A stretch of 64,000 nt of DNA from Lentisphaerota bacterium (GCA_015061745.1 SUWB01000002.1:1-64000), one strand, 5' to 3'; counted from the stretch's first letter, positions 28,058 to 36,303 are shown. Translations and numbers: made by a program. Notes: generated by a model not told the origin, from the sequence alone.

Positions 28058-29350
28058 TCAGGGAACTTCCGGGATCCAGGTATACCCCGGTCCGGTGTGA
28101 ATATTGGGTTCATTGAACCAACCGGCGGCGACCTTTGCCGTCAAACTGACAAAAGCAAGCTGGTCAGTCCACCTTTTGAGTCCGCTTTTGTCCAAATAAA
28201 TCATACCGGCGTGCCCGTCGGTAAAGAGGACATTATACCCCAGATTGGCCGGTGAATGATTGGGGCGGAAATTGAATCCGCCTGAACCTTTGGCGATGTT
28301 CTGCATTGTGTCAGCTCCGTCTTCTGAAGCCATAATACACTTGGAAATCGAACGGACAGCCGAAGTTTTTTTGCCGGGAAGCCCCAAAAATGGAGCCGTC
28401 TTGTTGTAAGGTGTTGCAGGAGCACTGCCGGTGCCGGTATTGTTTCCGCAACTGTTCATCGGATAAGAATTTCCGTAAAAGCTGTGGGTACTGCCGTTGA
28501 CGGATCTCCAATATCCGTTTCCTTTGATGTCAACAGGACACATAAAAAGTTTGAAACCGTTGGCAGCCAGGACTTTTTTAGTTTCAGCCAGACTGGGGGT
28601 CTGCAGCCGTTCAAGACCAAAATAGGGATTAAGCTGCCCCAAAGCAGGTGAACCGGTATAATATCCAACAACCTTGTAACCGAAATCCGCTGCCGTTGTC
28701 TGCCCCGGATAAGGAGTCGGATAAAAACCGTTATAATCTGACACATAAGACATATAGGCCGAAGATTGCTGTTTGAGATTATTGACGCAAGTAACGGACC
28801 TGGCCCGTTCTCTGGCCTGATTCAATGCCGGCAGCAGCATAGCAGCCAGAATAGCGATAATAGCAATCACAACCAGAAGTTCGATCAAGGTGAAAGGAGC
28901 CGGGGAAGGAAGGGAACCCTTTTTGAAAAAAGGTTCTCCCGTCCTTCCCCGGACCCCATCCATCCTTGCCAAAAACTTTTGGTGGATTGCCGTTTTTGCA
29001 TCCGCAAAACCGACAATCCCGCATTTTGAAGAATTGCAACGGCAAGTATCAAGGCAAGAGGCAATTTTTCGCAAGATATAAACACATATTTGACAAGTTT
29101 TGCTTACCAATAGTTCAATCAGCGTGAACGCTGATTGAGTGAAGATGTGAAGGTGTGAAGAGCTTTTTTTGCTTCCGCAAAAAAAGCGTGAAGTGCACCC
29201 TTGCGGGCGTAAGGATGTGTCGTTTTTATAAATTATTTTGAGGTAATAAAACGGCAAAACCCTAACTTTACAAGCAGCACTCACGAGCAACTCAATAAGA
29301 GTAAAAAAAGGATATTCCCCCTTGTAACAACAGTTATGTTTTTTCAACAT
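28058..29350 (-). CDS. Pseudopilin with three prepilin motifs at the N-terminus, gene 1
   Basis: The start is set at the ATG at 29350 ([13 protein letters not shown]), which has AAGGAAAA right before it. The longer frame to 29395 runs into the upstream terminator. The frame contains FTLIELLV three times (29282-29305, 29105-29128, 28871-28894). Only the last is followed by the hydrophobic helix [16 protein letters not shown] and the heptad tail [18 protein letters not shown] of type II pseudopilins. Toward the C-terminus [15 protein letters not shown] is a variant (H-X12-DG) of the processing-associated H-X9-DG motif, and the end is [10 protein letters not shown] normal product would need a leader of about 15-20 residues before the last motif. 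As written, 152 residues precede it. The gene lies between two giant secreted-enzyme genes. Confidence 0.75.
   Translation of the reverse strand: MLKKHNCCYKGEYPFFTLIELLVSAACKVRVLPFYYLKIIYKNDTSLRPQGCTSRFFCGSKKSSSHLHIFTQSAFTLIELLVSKTCQICVYILRKIASCLDTCRCNSSKCGIVGFADAKTAIHQKFLARMDGVRGRTGEPFFKKGSLPSPAPFTLIELLVVIAIIAILAAMLLPALNQARERARSVTCVNNLKQQSSAYMSYVSDYNGFYPTPYPGQTTAADFGYKVVGYYTGSPALGQLNPYFGLERLQTPSLAETKKVLAANGFKLFMCPVDIKGNGYWRSVNGSTHSFYGNSYPMNSCGNNTGTGSAPATPYNKTAPFLGLPGKKTSAVRSISKCIMASEDGADTMQNIAKGSGGFNFRPNHSPANLGYNVLFTDGHAGMIYLDKSGLKRWTDQLAFVSLTAKVAAGWFNEPNIHTGPGYTWIPEVP
28871..29305 (-). repeat. Hairpin-rich prepilin-motif modules inside pseudopilin gene 1
   Basis: Two modules of 177 and 234 nt separate the three FTLIELLV copies. 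Module 1 (29129-29305) continues after the motif as [15 protein letters not shown] and carries a hairpin array on the plus strand: a 10-bp stem at 29115-29138 that contains the FTLIE codons of copy 2, three GTGAAG words at 8-nt spacing (29139-29160), an 11-bp stem at 29162-29187, another GTGAAG, and a weaker G/C-rich stem. Module 2 (28895-29128) continues as [13 protein letters not shown] and ends in a long stem (28900-28910 with 28942-28952, plus an inner stem) just before copy 3. Both modules keep the frame open. Confidence 0.8.
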
Positions 29351-29380
29351 TTTTCCTTGCCCCCACGTAATACAATCAAA

Positions 29381-29417
29381 CAACTGCCGGAACATAAAAA
29401 CATTCCGGCAGTTGTTC
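29381..29417 (-). terminator. Terminator after giant secreted protein copy B
   Basis: A 12-bp perfect stem (29381-29392 with 29403-29414) with a 10-nt loop, 15 bp after the stop at 29432. The T tail is short. It separates copy B from pseudopilin gene 1. Confidence 0.7.
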
Positions 29418-29431
29418 AGAGTTGTGTGTTT

Positions 29432-32400
29432 TTATTCTTTCCAGAATGTGACATTGCCCTGCACATCGGCAGTAACAAGTTCATTCCCGCGGCATTTGAC
29501 ATCGGTGAAAGCCCCGTCAATGTGCTTGATGACCTTTTCACCGGCGATCTCATAGATGCCGTCGTTGCAAGCGGCAAAGATCCTGCCGTTTGCAGCAATG
29601 GCAATCGCCCGGACTTCTGTATCAAGACTGACCTTGCTGCTGACAACAGGAGCTGCATCGGCATCACGCCATTCATAGACAGTAACGATACTGTCATCAA
29701 AGGCAACGGCACTGACCCAGCGGGCATCGTCAACAGAACGGATATCTCCTGCTGTTGCCGGATTGGGGAACCTGAGAGTCCAGGCATATTTCCGGGCGGC
29801 GGCGTTGTAAATGAACATATACACCCGGCTGATACCTGCGGCATATCCATTTTTTCCGGCGAAAGGAAGAGCCTTAAAGGTGTAGTATTTTGGGCCCCAG
29901 ACACCGTAAGAAATGTTCCACCAGACAGGCAAACTTGTCTGGATCATATCATAGAACTGAGGCCAGGTGGTCCCGGGCAGCGGAGAAGTTTCTTTGGCAT
30001 CACCATAATAGTGGATCAGATAGCAGTTGGAAAGACCGATGGTCTCATCCTTGCCGTCACCGTTGAAGTCCACGCCCCGGGGCAGCAGGAAATTGATATT
30101 GTAAATTCCGGCGGCCCGGATACCGGCCATCTTGCCGTTGGCAGTATGGAATCCGGTCTGACCGTATCTGCCGGCAACAAGACCTTTGCCATTCTGCCAG
30201 GAACCGGCAGAATAGGTGGAAGGAAATCCCCCTGCGGGATGACGGGTATTGGACCTGCCCCACTTCTTGTGAAAATCCTGCATCGCTTTGATACTGTCGA
30301 TAGCCATAATCTTTTTGCCGTTCCTGTCATAGAAGTTCATCATACCATCCGGTTCGCAGGTGGTGACAGTATTCTTGACAGGAAAGTCAGTGATCTTGAT
30401 ATCCAGCGGAGCCAACTGCTGTTTTTTCACAAACAGCTCTTTACCGTTGTAATCCAATGCCCCGAAAATGGTGTTATCCCACTGATAACCGCGGGGGTAG
30501 ATCTTGACGACCTCGTTGGAAGCCAGGATAAAGGGCTCTGTTTCGAGGATTTTCACCGGCCGGTAGGGCATTTTTCTGTCGCTCAGGTGGAACTGGGGAC
30601 GGAAAGAAGAAGCAAAACGGAAATACCTTCCTTTGATACCGGGCAGTTTGATATCGGCAAAGTATTTTTCACGACGCTGTATATTGCCGTAGTTGTGAGT
30701 CCAGACACCGGATTTCCATTGACCGCCTTTAAGTTCAAACCGTTTGAAATTCTTGCCGTCAACAGAATATTCCATCCAGGCGGGGATACCGACATTGGGA
30801 GTAAGCCCACGCATATATTCCACCACGCCGACTCTGCCGATGTCGATAAAGTTCTGAGCGGTCCAATGGGTGTTGTAAACCTGAGGGGCAGTAAAGATAT
30901 TCTTTTTCCATACAGCTTTGAAGCTGCTCTTTTTCTCTACTTTTCCGCTTGCACCATCCACATTCTGAGCGTTGGGGACTTTCACAGAGGCCAGGAATTT
31001 GCGGCAAATTTCCATAGCCTTTTCATTTTCCTCAACAGGCACACGGCGATATCCGGCTTTGTCCCGGTAGCAGTTGCGGGTGGGGAAGAACCAGGCCACA
31101 TTGGTCACTTTGTCGGCGATCTTGATGACCTCACCGTTGAGCTTGACTTCAGTCACATTGCTGGCAATGATCCTGTCGGGGCCGATTTCCATAAAGCCGT
31201 CACGGCCGATGAAAATGTAAGCGGTCACTTTTCCTTTGTCGGTAATGACCAGTCTGCCGTTGCCGTTGTTATGGATCTTGGCATCCTTTTTGACCTGGAG
31301 CAGAGCAGCGGCATTGACGCTCTGGCCCTGGGCAAGTTTGCCGTGATAGGAAAAGAGAGAAAGGAGCTTTTCGCTTTCTTTTTTCAGGAAAGAGGCCGTA
31401 TTGGTCTTGAGTTTGAAGCCTTTACCTGAAAGATTGATGGCAAAGCGGTATTTATTCTGAGTGTAAAGGGTATCAGCGGTATTGGGAAGGATCGTTCCCA
31501 TAGGCCGCCACACCACAGAAATATCATAGAGATCAGCTTTGTCGGCGGTAATTGTATCATAGACGATGTACTGATCTATGGAATGAGAAAGAACCGTCCG
31601 CCGCCAGGTGGCTCCGTTGACGTCCCGGAACAGCAGAGAAACAGCCTGTCGGCCTCCCAAATTGAACTTCCAGTCGAGGAATCCGGCTCTGGGGCGTTCG
31701 TCAATGGCTTTGTCACTCTGTCCGGCACGGGTGATCTGAACAGTATTTTGTTCAAAAGGCAAGCCGGAGTTGTAGTTGTAAATGGAGTTCCAGGAAGAAC
31801 TGAGGTAGATCCTCTGATAGAAAGCAAGAGAGGTGATCTCACCGATACCGGCTCTCACGACTTCAGAGGAGCCTGAAATTCCCAAAACATTGAAATCATC
31901 ATTCCAGCCGTTGCGGAGCACTGCGGCAACGAGAGGAGTTTTCTTTTGCATTTCAGGATATTTTTTTCTGAGTGCCTTGACAAAAAAAGTCCGGTGGATA
32001 TCGTGAGCTGAGTAAGGCATCAGCTGAACTGTAAAATCCCGTCTGGGCAGAACAGCTTTCAAATCGTTGTTATAGGCACTGATACCGCAGGGATAACGGT
32101 CAGAAAACATCCTTCTGCCCCATTTTTCTCCCCGTGCCTTGTCTTCATAATATTTGAAAACGGGATCACGGTAGTAACTGCCCAGCACAGCAGCGGGCAT
32201 CTTGTGATCGTGGTAGGCTCCGAAAAGGACACTGTCCCGGTCTGCATTGACGAAAAGGTGCAGATTTGCCCACTTGACAGCTTTTTTGTTGCGGAAAATA
32301 TCAAACTTGTTGAAACGGAAAGCATAACGGTAAACCGAGTTGGCAAGTTCCACATAGTTGTCGCCCCCTTCAAAATCGCCGTCCGGGCGGCTTTTGGTAT

Positions 32401-33802
32401 GAGCGATATGCTCCACAGCATCCATAGTTTCCTTGCGGGTGAAGTTCACAAGTTCGGCAAGATCACCGCTGAGCTTGTAATTACGGTAAAGATAGTCACT
32501 TGCCATCAGACGGCACCAGAGGGGAGAAGTCACGTGACGGGAGACGAGAGTAAACCGGGTGTAAGGAGCAGAAATGTACCGTTCCCAGTACATATCGACA
32601 CCGACCTGAAGTTCAACATAGTTGTAGAACAGCACATCTTCCATAGCCTTCTTTTCGGCGGCGGTGTAAAGTCCGCAGTTCCGGGTCACTTCCCAGGTCA
32701 TAAAAAGCCATTCCATAATATAATGGTGAGTATAGGCTTTCTGAGTGACAACATCCTTAAAGAATCTCTTTGTCCATTCGGCATAGAATTTGTTGCCTGT
32801 CCAGTAATACATCAAAGCGTGATGATACCAGCGGCGGACCGCATCGTAACCGGGAGAAGTTCCGGGGAAATTGCCTCTGGGGAAATTGTTTTTCCAATCA
32901 GCCATATCTGCGGCGACCCGTTTGGCACATTCGCCGTCAAGTTCAACTGCAGAAAGCTGCGGAATGTTCTTTGAAGTGCACTTTGCCAGGAATTTTTCCA
33001 CCCCCCGGGCAACACCTTCCAAAGTGGTACCGCCGATAACGATGTGATTTTTTCCGTTGCTCAGCACATTGACAGCGGTACGAACTTCATAGCCCTTGCC
33101 GCCGGGAAAGAACGCGTCGGAAACAGCCAGTTTCCGGGTATAGGCGGGCCAGAAAGCCCGGTTGTTGTTCATATTACCCATTATGATGAGATTGCAGTTG
33201 GCATAGCCAACTTTGAGCATAGGAGCATCTTTGACACAAGCGGCCTTATCATCGACGACGGAGATCCCTCCAAGTTTATCGCTGATCTTTTTGGCAAGAG
33301 CCATATACTGGGGTTTGATCTTGGGATCAGAGGGGATAATAATAACAGAACTGCTGTTCAGTTTTGTTTCAAGGGGATAAGTTTTGAGGGCAGGAGTCAA
33401 GTTGACATTGATCTCTCTGCACTGGAAATTCTCAACTTTGGTATTGCCTTTTTTACCGAAAGAAGCGATAACCATTTCGGCATTGATGGGAGCTCCTGTT
33501 TTACTGGCGAGCAATCCTACAAGTTTCTGTTTTTTACCGGGAGTGGTATAGCAAATCTTTTTGATACCGTTTGCCACAGGCTTGAAGGTGAAAAAAACTT
33601 CGTGGGGAGAGGTCACTTCAATGGAAAAGAGATAATGTTTACCTGCGGGGATCTTGAAAGTTCTTCCGTAAGTACCTGTTCCGGTAATGTTGGTAAAAGC
33701 TTTGTCTGCAGCGGTATTGCCCCGGATACGCTTCCACATTGTCTGAGCATCAGCAGAAACACAGAGCATTGCTGCACTCAAAAGCAGAAATAGTTTTTTC
33801 AT
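29432..33802 (-). CDS. Giant secreted protein with lyase-like alpha-toroid, F5/8-like and FG-GAP parts, copy B
   Basis: A 1456-residue paralogue of 23623-27990 with the same domain order. The signal peptide MKKLFLLLSAAMLCVSADA is followed by QTMWKRIRGN. Shared landmarks are MGNMNNNRAFWPAYTRKLA, SPGYDAVRRWYHHALMYYW, AYTHHYIMEWLFMTWEV, EYSVDGKNFKRF and VDFNGDGKDETIG (calcium-binding FG-GAP loop), with the same final blade FTDVKCRGNELV. The helix-rich middle suggests a lyase or a related uronide-active enzyme, and the calcium loop suggests an extracellular place of action. It ends in a terminator. The Asp-box gene 33903-34973 and pseudopilin gene 2 lie upstream on the same strand with short gaps. 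Confidence 0.65.
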   Translation of the reverse strand: MKKLFLLLSAAMLCVSADAQTMWKRIRGNTAADKAFTNITGTGTYGRTFKIPAGKHYLFSIEVTSPHEVFFTFKPVANGIKKICYTTPGKKQKLVGLLASKTGAPINAEMVIASFGKKGNTKVENFQCREINVNLTPALKTYPLETKLNSSSVIIIPSDPKIKPQYMALAKKISDKLGGISVVDDKAACVKDAPMLKVGYANCNLIIMGNMNNNRAFWPAYTRKLAVSDAFFPGGKGYEVRTAVNVLSNGKNHIVIGGTTLEGVARGVEKFLAKCTSKNIPQLSAVELDGECAKRVAADMADWKNNFPRGNFPGTSPGYDAVRRWYHHALMYYWTGNKFYAEWTKRFFKDVVTQKAYTHHYIMEWLFMTWEVTRNCGLYTAAEKKAMEDVLFYNYVELQVGVDMYWERYISAPYTRFTLVSRHVTSPLWCRLMASDYLYRNYKLSGDLAELVNFTRKETMDAVEHIAHTKSRPDGDFEGGDNYVELANSVYRYAFRFNKFDIFRNKKAVKWANLHLFVNADRDSVLFGAYHDHKMPAAVLGSYYRDPVFKYYEDKARGEKWGRRMFSDRYPCGISAYNNDLKAVLPRRDFTVQLMPYSAHDIHRTFFVKALRKKYPEMQKKTPLVAAVLRNGWNDDFNVLGISGSSEVVRAGIGEITSLAFYQRIYLSSSWNSIYNYNSGLPFEQNTVQITRAGQSDKAIDERPRAGFLDWKFNLGGRQAVSLLFRDVNGATWRRTVLSHSIDQYIVYDTITADKADLYDISVVWRPMGTILPNTADTLYTQNKYRFAINLSGKGFKLKTNTASFLKKESEKLLSLFSYHGKLAQGQSVNAAALLQVKKDAKIHNNGNGRLVITDKGKVTAYIFIGRDGFMEIGPDRIIASNVTEVKLNGEVIKIADKVTNVAWFFPTRNCYRDKAGYRRVPVEENEKAMEICRKFLASVKVPNAQNVDGASGKVEKKSSFKAVWKKNIFTAPQVYNTHWTAQNFIDIGRVGVVEYMRGLTPNVGIPAWMEYSVDGKNFKRFELKGGQWKSGVWTHNYGNIQRREKYFADIKLPGIKGRYFRFASSFRPQFHLSDRKMPYRPVKILETEPFILASNEVVKIYPRGYQWDNTIFGALDYNGKELFVKKQQLAPLDIKITDFPVKNTVTTCEPDGMMNFYDRNGKKIMAIDSIKAMQDFHKKWGRSNTRHPAGGFPSTYSAGSWQNGKGLVAGRYGQTGFHTANGKMAGIRAAGIYNINFLLPRGVDFNGDGKDETIGLSNCYLIHYYGDAKETSPLPGTTWPQFYDMIQTSLPVWWNISYGVWGPKYYTFKALPFAGKNGYAAGISRVYMFIYNAAARKYAWTLRFPNPATAGDIRSVDDARWVSAVAFDDSIVTVYEWRDADAAPVVSSKVSLDTEVRAIAIAANGRIFAACNDGIYEIAGEKVIKHIDGAFTDVKCRGNELVTADVQGNVTFWKE

Positions 33803-33902
33803 TTGTTATCCACTTTCATAATTGTTATAATAAAATATTCTCTTGTATCTGATGCCCGGACAGGCCAGCTGGATACTAAAGAATTTTCCGTTTGTGTTCC
33901 TG

Positions 33903-34973
33903 TCAGTAAGGCACGTTCATCTTGTCAAGATAAGCCTTTGCCGCGGGAGTCAGTCTGCCCCATTCGGGAAGCATATCAGTTCTGACAGTAGCAAGGAAGA
34001 TATCGCTTCCGGCTTCCATATCCCGGAATCCTTCTTTGCTGCCGTATTCGTGCTGAGAATAATAGGCTGTCAGCATACGCTGATCGTCCAGTTTGACACT
34101 TTCGGAATAAGAACAGTCAAATCCGGAAGGAAATTCTGCATATTCCACAAAGAGTTTGATTTCAGGCACATACACATAGGTACGGAATCTGGTTACACCT
34201 CTGTCGGTAAAACTGCTCCCCAACCGGGGAGAAGCCCCCCGGAAGCGGCCTGAAAGAAAACGTCTGCCGTTGATTTCATAAGCCATAGGTCCCTGCAGTC
34301 CCACATTGAAGTCTTCTTCATCACTCCATTGGGTAAAATCACCTTGCGTGTGTTTCATCCGCAGAGTACCTCTTTCGTTGCGGATAAAGGCGTGGAGCAT
34401 TTCACCGTCAAAAAGCAGAGAAGTTTCATTCCCGGCAGGCAGATTTGAGATTTGAGAAACAAATTTCCAGGTAAATCCGTCCTCAGAAGAAAGCAGATCG
34501 ACCTCCATACGGGTTCCCTGATAGTTTTTGAAACTGCGGTAAGCGGCAACGTAAAGCAGCTCCCCGATCACAATGGGGTGCCAGAAACGCATCGCAAAAG
34601 CTGGGGACACCTCTTTGGGAGCACTCCAGTCGGTGCCGTTTTCGGAAACAGAGATATACTGTCTTGATTCGTGCATCCAGACAGGATGTTCAATATCTCT
34701 GGGGAAGGCTCCGCCGAACATAAAGAGTTTGCCTTTGTACTCCACCATAAAACCTTCGTAATAGTTTTTATCGGTGAGTGCACACGGCAGATCTTCCCAG
34801 GTTTCGCCGTTATCAAAAGAACGTTTGAGACAGATCACGCCGTCGTTCATAGCGTGTCCGGAAGATTTCCTGTAAGAAAGATAAAGTGCCCCTTTGAAAC
34901 GGGTCAGCCCCGGAAAAGCATTGTGATTGCCATCTGCCACGATCCGGCGTAAATTTTCAATTCTGGAATCCAT
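33903..34973 (-). CDS. Asp-box (BNR) repeat protein, sialidase-like
   Basis: About 356 residues. Asp-box-like motifs are SFDNGETWE (about 50), SENGTDWSA (about 120) and SSEDGFTWK (about 165). RFKGALYLSYRKSSGHAMNDG near the start resembles the Arg-containing first strand of sialidase-like propellers. No signal peptide is seen, so it is likely cytosolic. The ATG at 34973 is preferred because AAAGGAAAG stands just before it; an in-frame ATG at 34994 would put this site inside the gene. It lies 26 bp after pseudopilin gene 2 and 100 bp before copy B of the giant protein. The substrate is unknown, and catalytic sialidase residues were not all traced. Confidence 0.7.
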   Translation of the reverse strand: MDSRIENLRRIVADGNHNAFPGLTRFKGALYLSYRKSSGHAMNDGVICLKRSFDNGETWEDLPCALTDKNYYEGFMVEYKGKLFMFGGAFPRDIEHPVWMHESRQYISVSENGTDWSAPKEVSPAFAMRFWHPIVIGELLYVAAYRSFKNYQGTRMEVDLLSSEDGFTWKFVSQISNLPAGNETSLLFDGEMLHAFIRNERGTLRMKHTQGDFTQWSDEEDFNVGLQGPMAYEINGRRFLSGRFRGASPRLGSSFTDRGVTRFRTYVYVPEIKLFVEYAEFPSGFDCSYSESVKLDDQRMLTAYYSQHEYGSKEGFRDMEAGSDIFLATVRTDMLPEWGRLTPAAKAYLDKMNVPY

Positions 34974-34999
34974 ATTGTCAACTTTCCTTTGCAAAATAC

Positions 35000-36148
35000 T
35001 TATTTGAGTTCAGGGATCCACACATAGCCGGGGCCTCTGTGGATATTGGGAGCAAGCAGAAAACCGTCTTTAATCTTATTTTCAATGGGAACTGCATACA
35101 ACTGCCAACCGTACTTTTCCAAAGCATATTTGTCCAGATAGATCATTTTTGCCGAACCGTCTGTAAAGACAACATTGTAACCGAGATTGGAGGGTGAATG
35201 GGCAGGTTTGTAATAGTACCCAACACCGTTTTTAGCGACCCACTGCATCGTATCAGCTCCGTCCTCATAAGCCATAATGCACTTGGAAGGCATAGCCACT
35301 TTACTGGTCTTTTTGCCCGGCAGACCGAGGCTGGGGGGCGTTTTGTTGTCTGCATAACCGATATTGGTATTGTTTCCGGTGGCGTTCATAGGATAATTCA
35401 TACCGTAATAAACTTTCATCAATCCAAGGTCTCTCCGCCAGGTTCCATTTCCGGGGGCATCAGCCGGACAGAAAAACACATTAAATCCGCCCCTGGCAAG
35501 GATCGCTTTGGTTTCGTTATTGTTGGAATTCTGAAATCTTTCAAGTCCGAAATAGGGATTGATCTGGCCGTACTTGACTCCGTCAACTGTTTTGTAGCCC
35601 CCCACATAGTAACTGAAGTTGGAAAGGGTTGTCGCTCCGGCATAAGGGGTGGGATAAAAGTCCTTATTATCATTTGTGTAGTTGTGATAGGCCCCGCCCT
35701 GCTGTTTAAGATTGCTGATACAGGTCATTGCCCGTGCCCTTTCCCGTGCCTTGCCCAAAGCCGGCAGCAGCATAGCGGCAAGAATACCGATGATCGCAAT
35801 GACGACCAGAAGTTCAATCAGCGTGAACGCTGATTGAGTGAAGCACGGCTTCGCTGTATGAAGCATTTGCCTCTGGCAAATATGAAGCACACCGTTGGTG
35901 TATGAAGCACTTGCTTTGCAAGCATTATAAGGCATTTTTTTATAAAATTTATTGAAATAATGCAGCGGGGAGACACATACTTGACAAGTTTTGTTTACAA
36001 GAAGCTCTATTAAGGTGAAGCTGTACAGCTTCACCTGCCTGTAGGCAGGTGAAAAACCTTCTACTTTGCCATAAACACGATCACAGCAGTGATGGGATCT
36101 TTTCACCAGCTGTTCGATCAACGTAAAAAGAACGACTCTTTTTTTCAT
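35000..36148 (-). CDS. Pseudopilin with three prepilin motifs at the N-terminus, gene 2
   Basis: The start at 36148 ([15 protein letters not shown]) has AGAAGGAG about 8 bases before it, so the ribosome site sits before the first motif copy. Motif copies lie at 36104-36127 (FTLIEQLV), 35996-36019 and 35804-35827. Only the last leads into [16 protein letters not shown] and the pseudopilin helix [18 protein letters not shown]. The C-terminal part [16 protein letters not shown] and ending GYVWIPELK match gene 1. If copy 1 joined directly to copy 3 the product would be an ordinary pseudopilin with a seven-residue leader. As it stands, the first motif is followed by the charged [13 protein letters not shown]. 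Its role may be in type II secretion of the neighbouring exported enzymes, which is inferred from the family. Confidence 0.75.
   Translation of the reverse strand: MKKRVVLFTLIEQLVKRSHHCCDRVYGKVEGFSPAYRQVKLYSFTLIELLVNKTCQVCVSPLHYFNKFYKKMPYNACKASASYTNGVLHICQRQMLHTAKPCFTQSAFTLIELLVVIAIIGILAAMLLPALGKARERARAMTCISNLKQQGGAYHNYTNDNKDFYPTPYAGATTLSNFSYYVGGYKTVDGVKYGQINPYFGLERFQNSNNNETKAILARGGFNVFFCPADAPGNGTWRRDLGLMKVYYGMNYPMNATGNNTNIGYADNKTPPSLGLPGKKTSKVAMPSKCIMAYEDGADTMQWVAKNGVGYYYKPAHSPSNLGYNVVFTDGSAKMIYLDKYALEKYGWQLYAVPIENKIKDGFLLAPNIHRGPGYVWIPELK
35804..36127 (-). repeat. Hairpin-rich prepilin-motif modules inside pseudopilin gene 2
   Basis: Two modules of 108 and 192 nt lie between three motif copies. 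On the plus strand, 35814-35922 is an array of five stem-loops. The first (35814-35837) contains the FTLIE codons of copy 3. The other four (35845-35857, 35865-35881, 35889-35901, 35910-35922) differ in sequence but keep complementary arms. The 7-mer GTGAAGC or ATGAAGC stands between all neighbours. Around copy 2 a 24-nt perfect palindrome (36013-36036) overlaps a 10-bp stem (36030-36053), so the two folds compete. Another hairpin lies at 36079-36093. After copy 2 the words AAAACTTGTCAA and TATGTGT recur as in gene 1 (29105 downwards). Confidence 0.82.
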
Positions 36149-36167
36149 AAGAAAACTCCTTCTCATA

Positions 36168-36239
36168 TTATTTTGCTTCCGGTATCCAACCTCCTGCAGC
36201 ACGTCCGCCGCAATAGGTTGCTGTTAATAAATTTTTCAT
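36168..36239 (-). CDS. 23-residue ORF resembling a pseudopilin C-terminus (remnant or small peptide)
   Basis: ATG at 36239 reads [18 protein letters not shown] and ends IPEAK at the stop 36168-36170. The ending GGWIPEAK resembles the last residues of the two full pseudopilins (GYVWIPELK and GYTWIPEVP), so this may be the 3' remnant of a third pseudopilin gene that acquired a start codon. A GGGAG word stands about 10 bases before the ATG. Its stop is 20 bp before the start of pseudopilin gene 2, so it could also act as a coupling leader. The rest of 36149-36303 holds nothing else recognisable. Confidence 0.35.
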   Translation of the reverse strand: MKNLLTATYCGGRAAGGWIPEAK

Positions 36240-36303
36240 AGATCCCCGACTCCCTGTTTTTGCATTTTCACTCTTTTACGACATTATTTTCTGCCATAAA
36301 CCT

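Noticed and set aside
28942-29000. Terminator before the functional prepilin motif
   Set aside because: The strong hairpin at 28900-28952 has no T run on the minus strand and lies inside the open frame.
29351-29395. Start of pseudopilin gene 1 at 29395
   Set aside because: This stretch overlaps the terminator of the preceding gene and lacks a ribosome site; 29350 has one directly before it.
29336-31429. 697-residue plus-strand ORF opposite giant protein B
   Set aside because: A long antisense open frame caused by codon bias; its paralogue A does not keep it open, and it lacks any domain pattern.
35814-35922. CRISPR array
   Set aside because: The repeated unit is only 7 nt and the segments between are self-complementary hairpins, not unique spacers of 30 or more nt; no cas genes are present.
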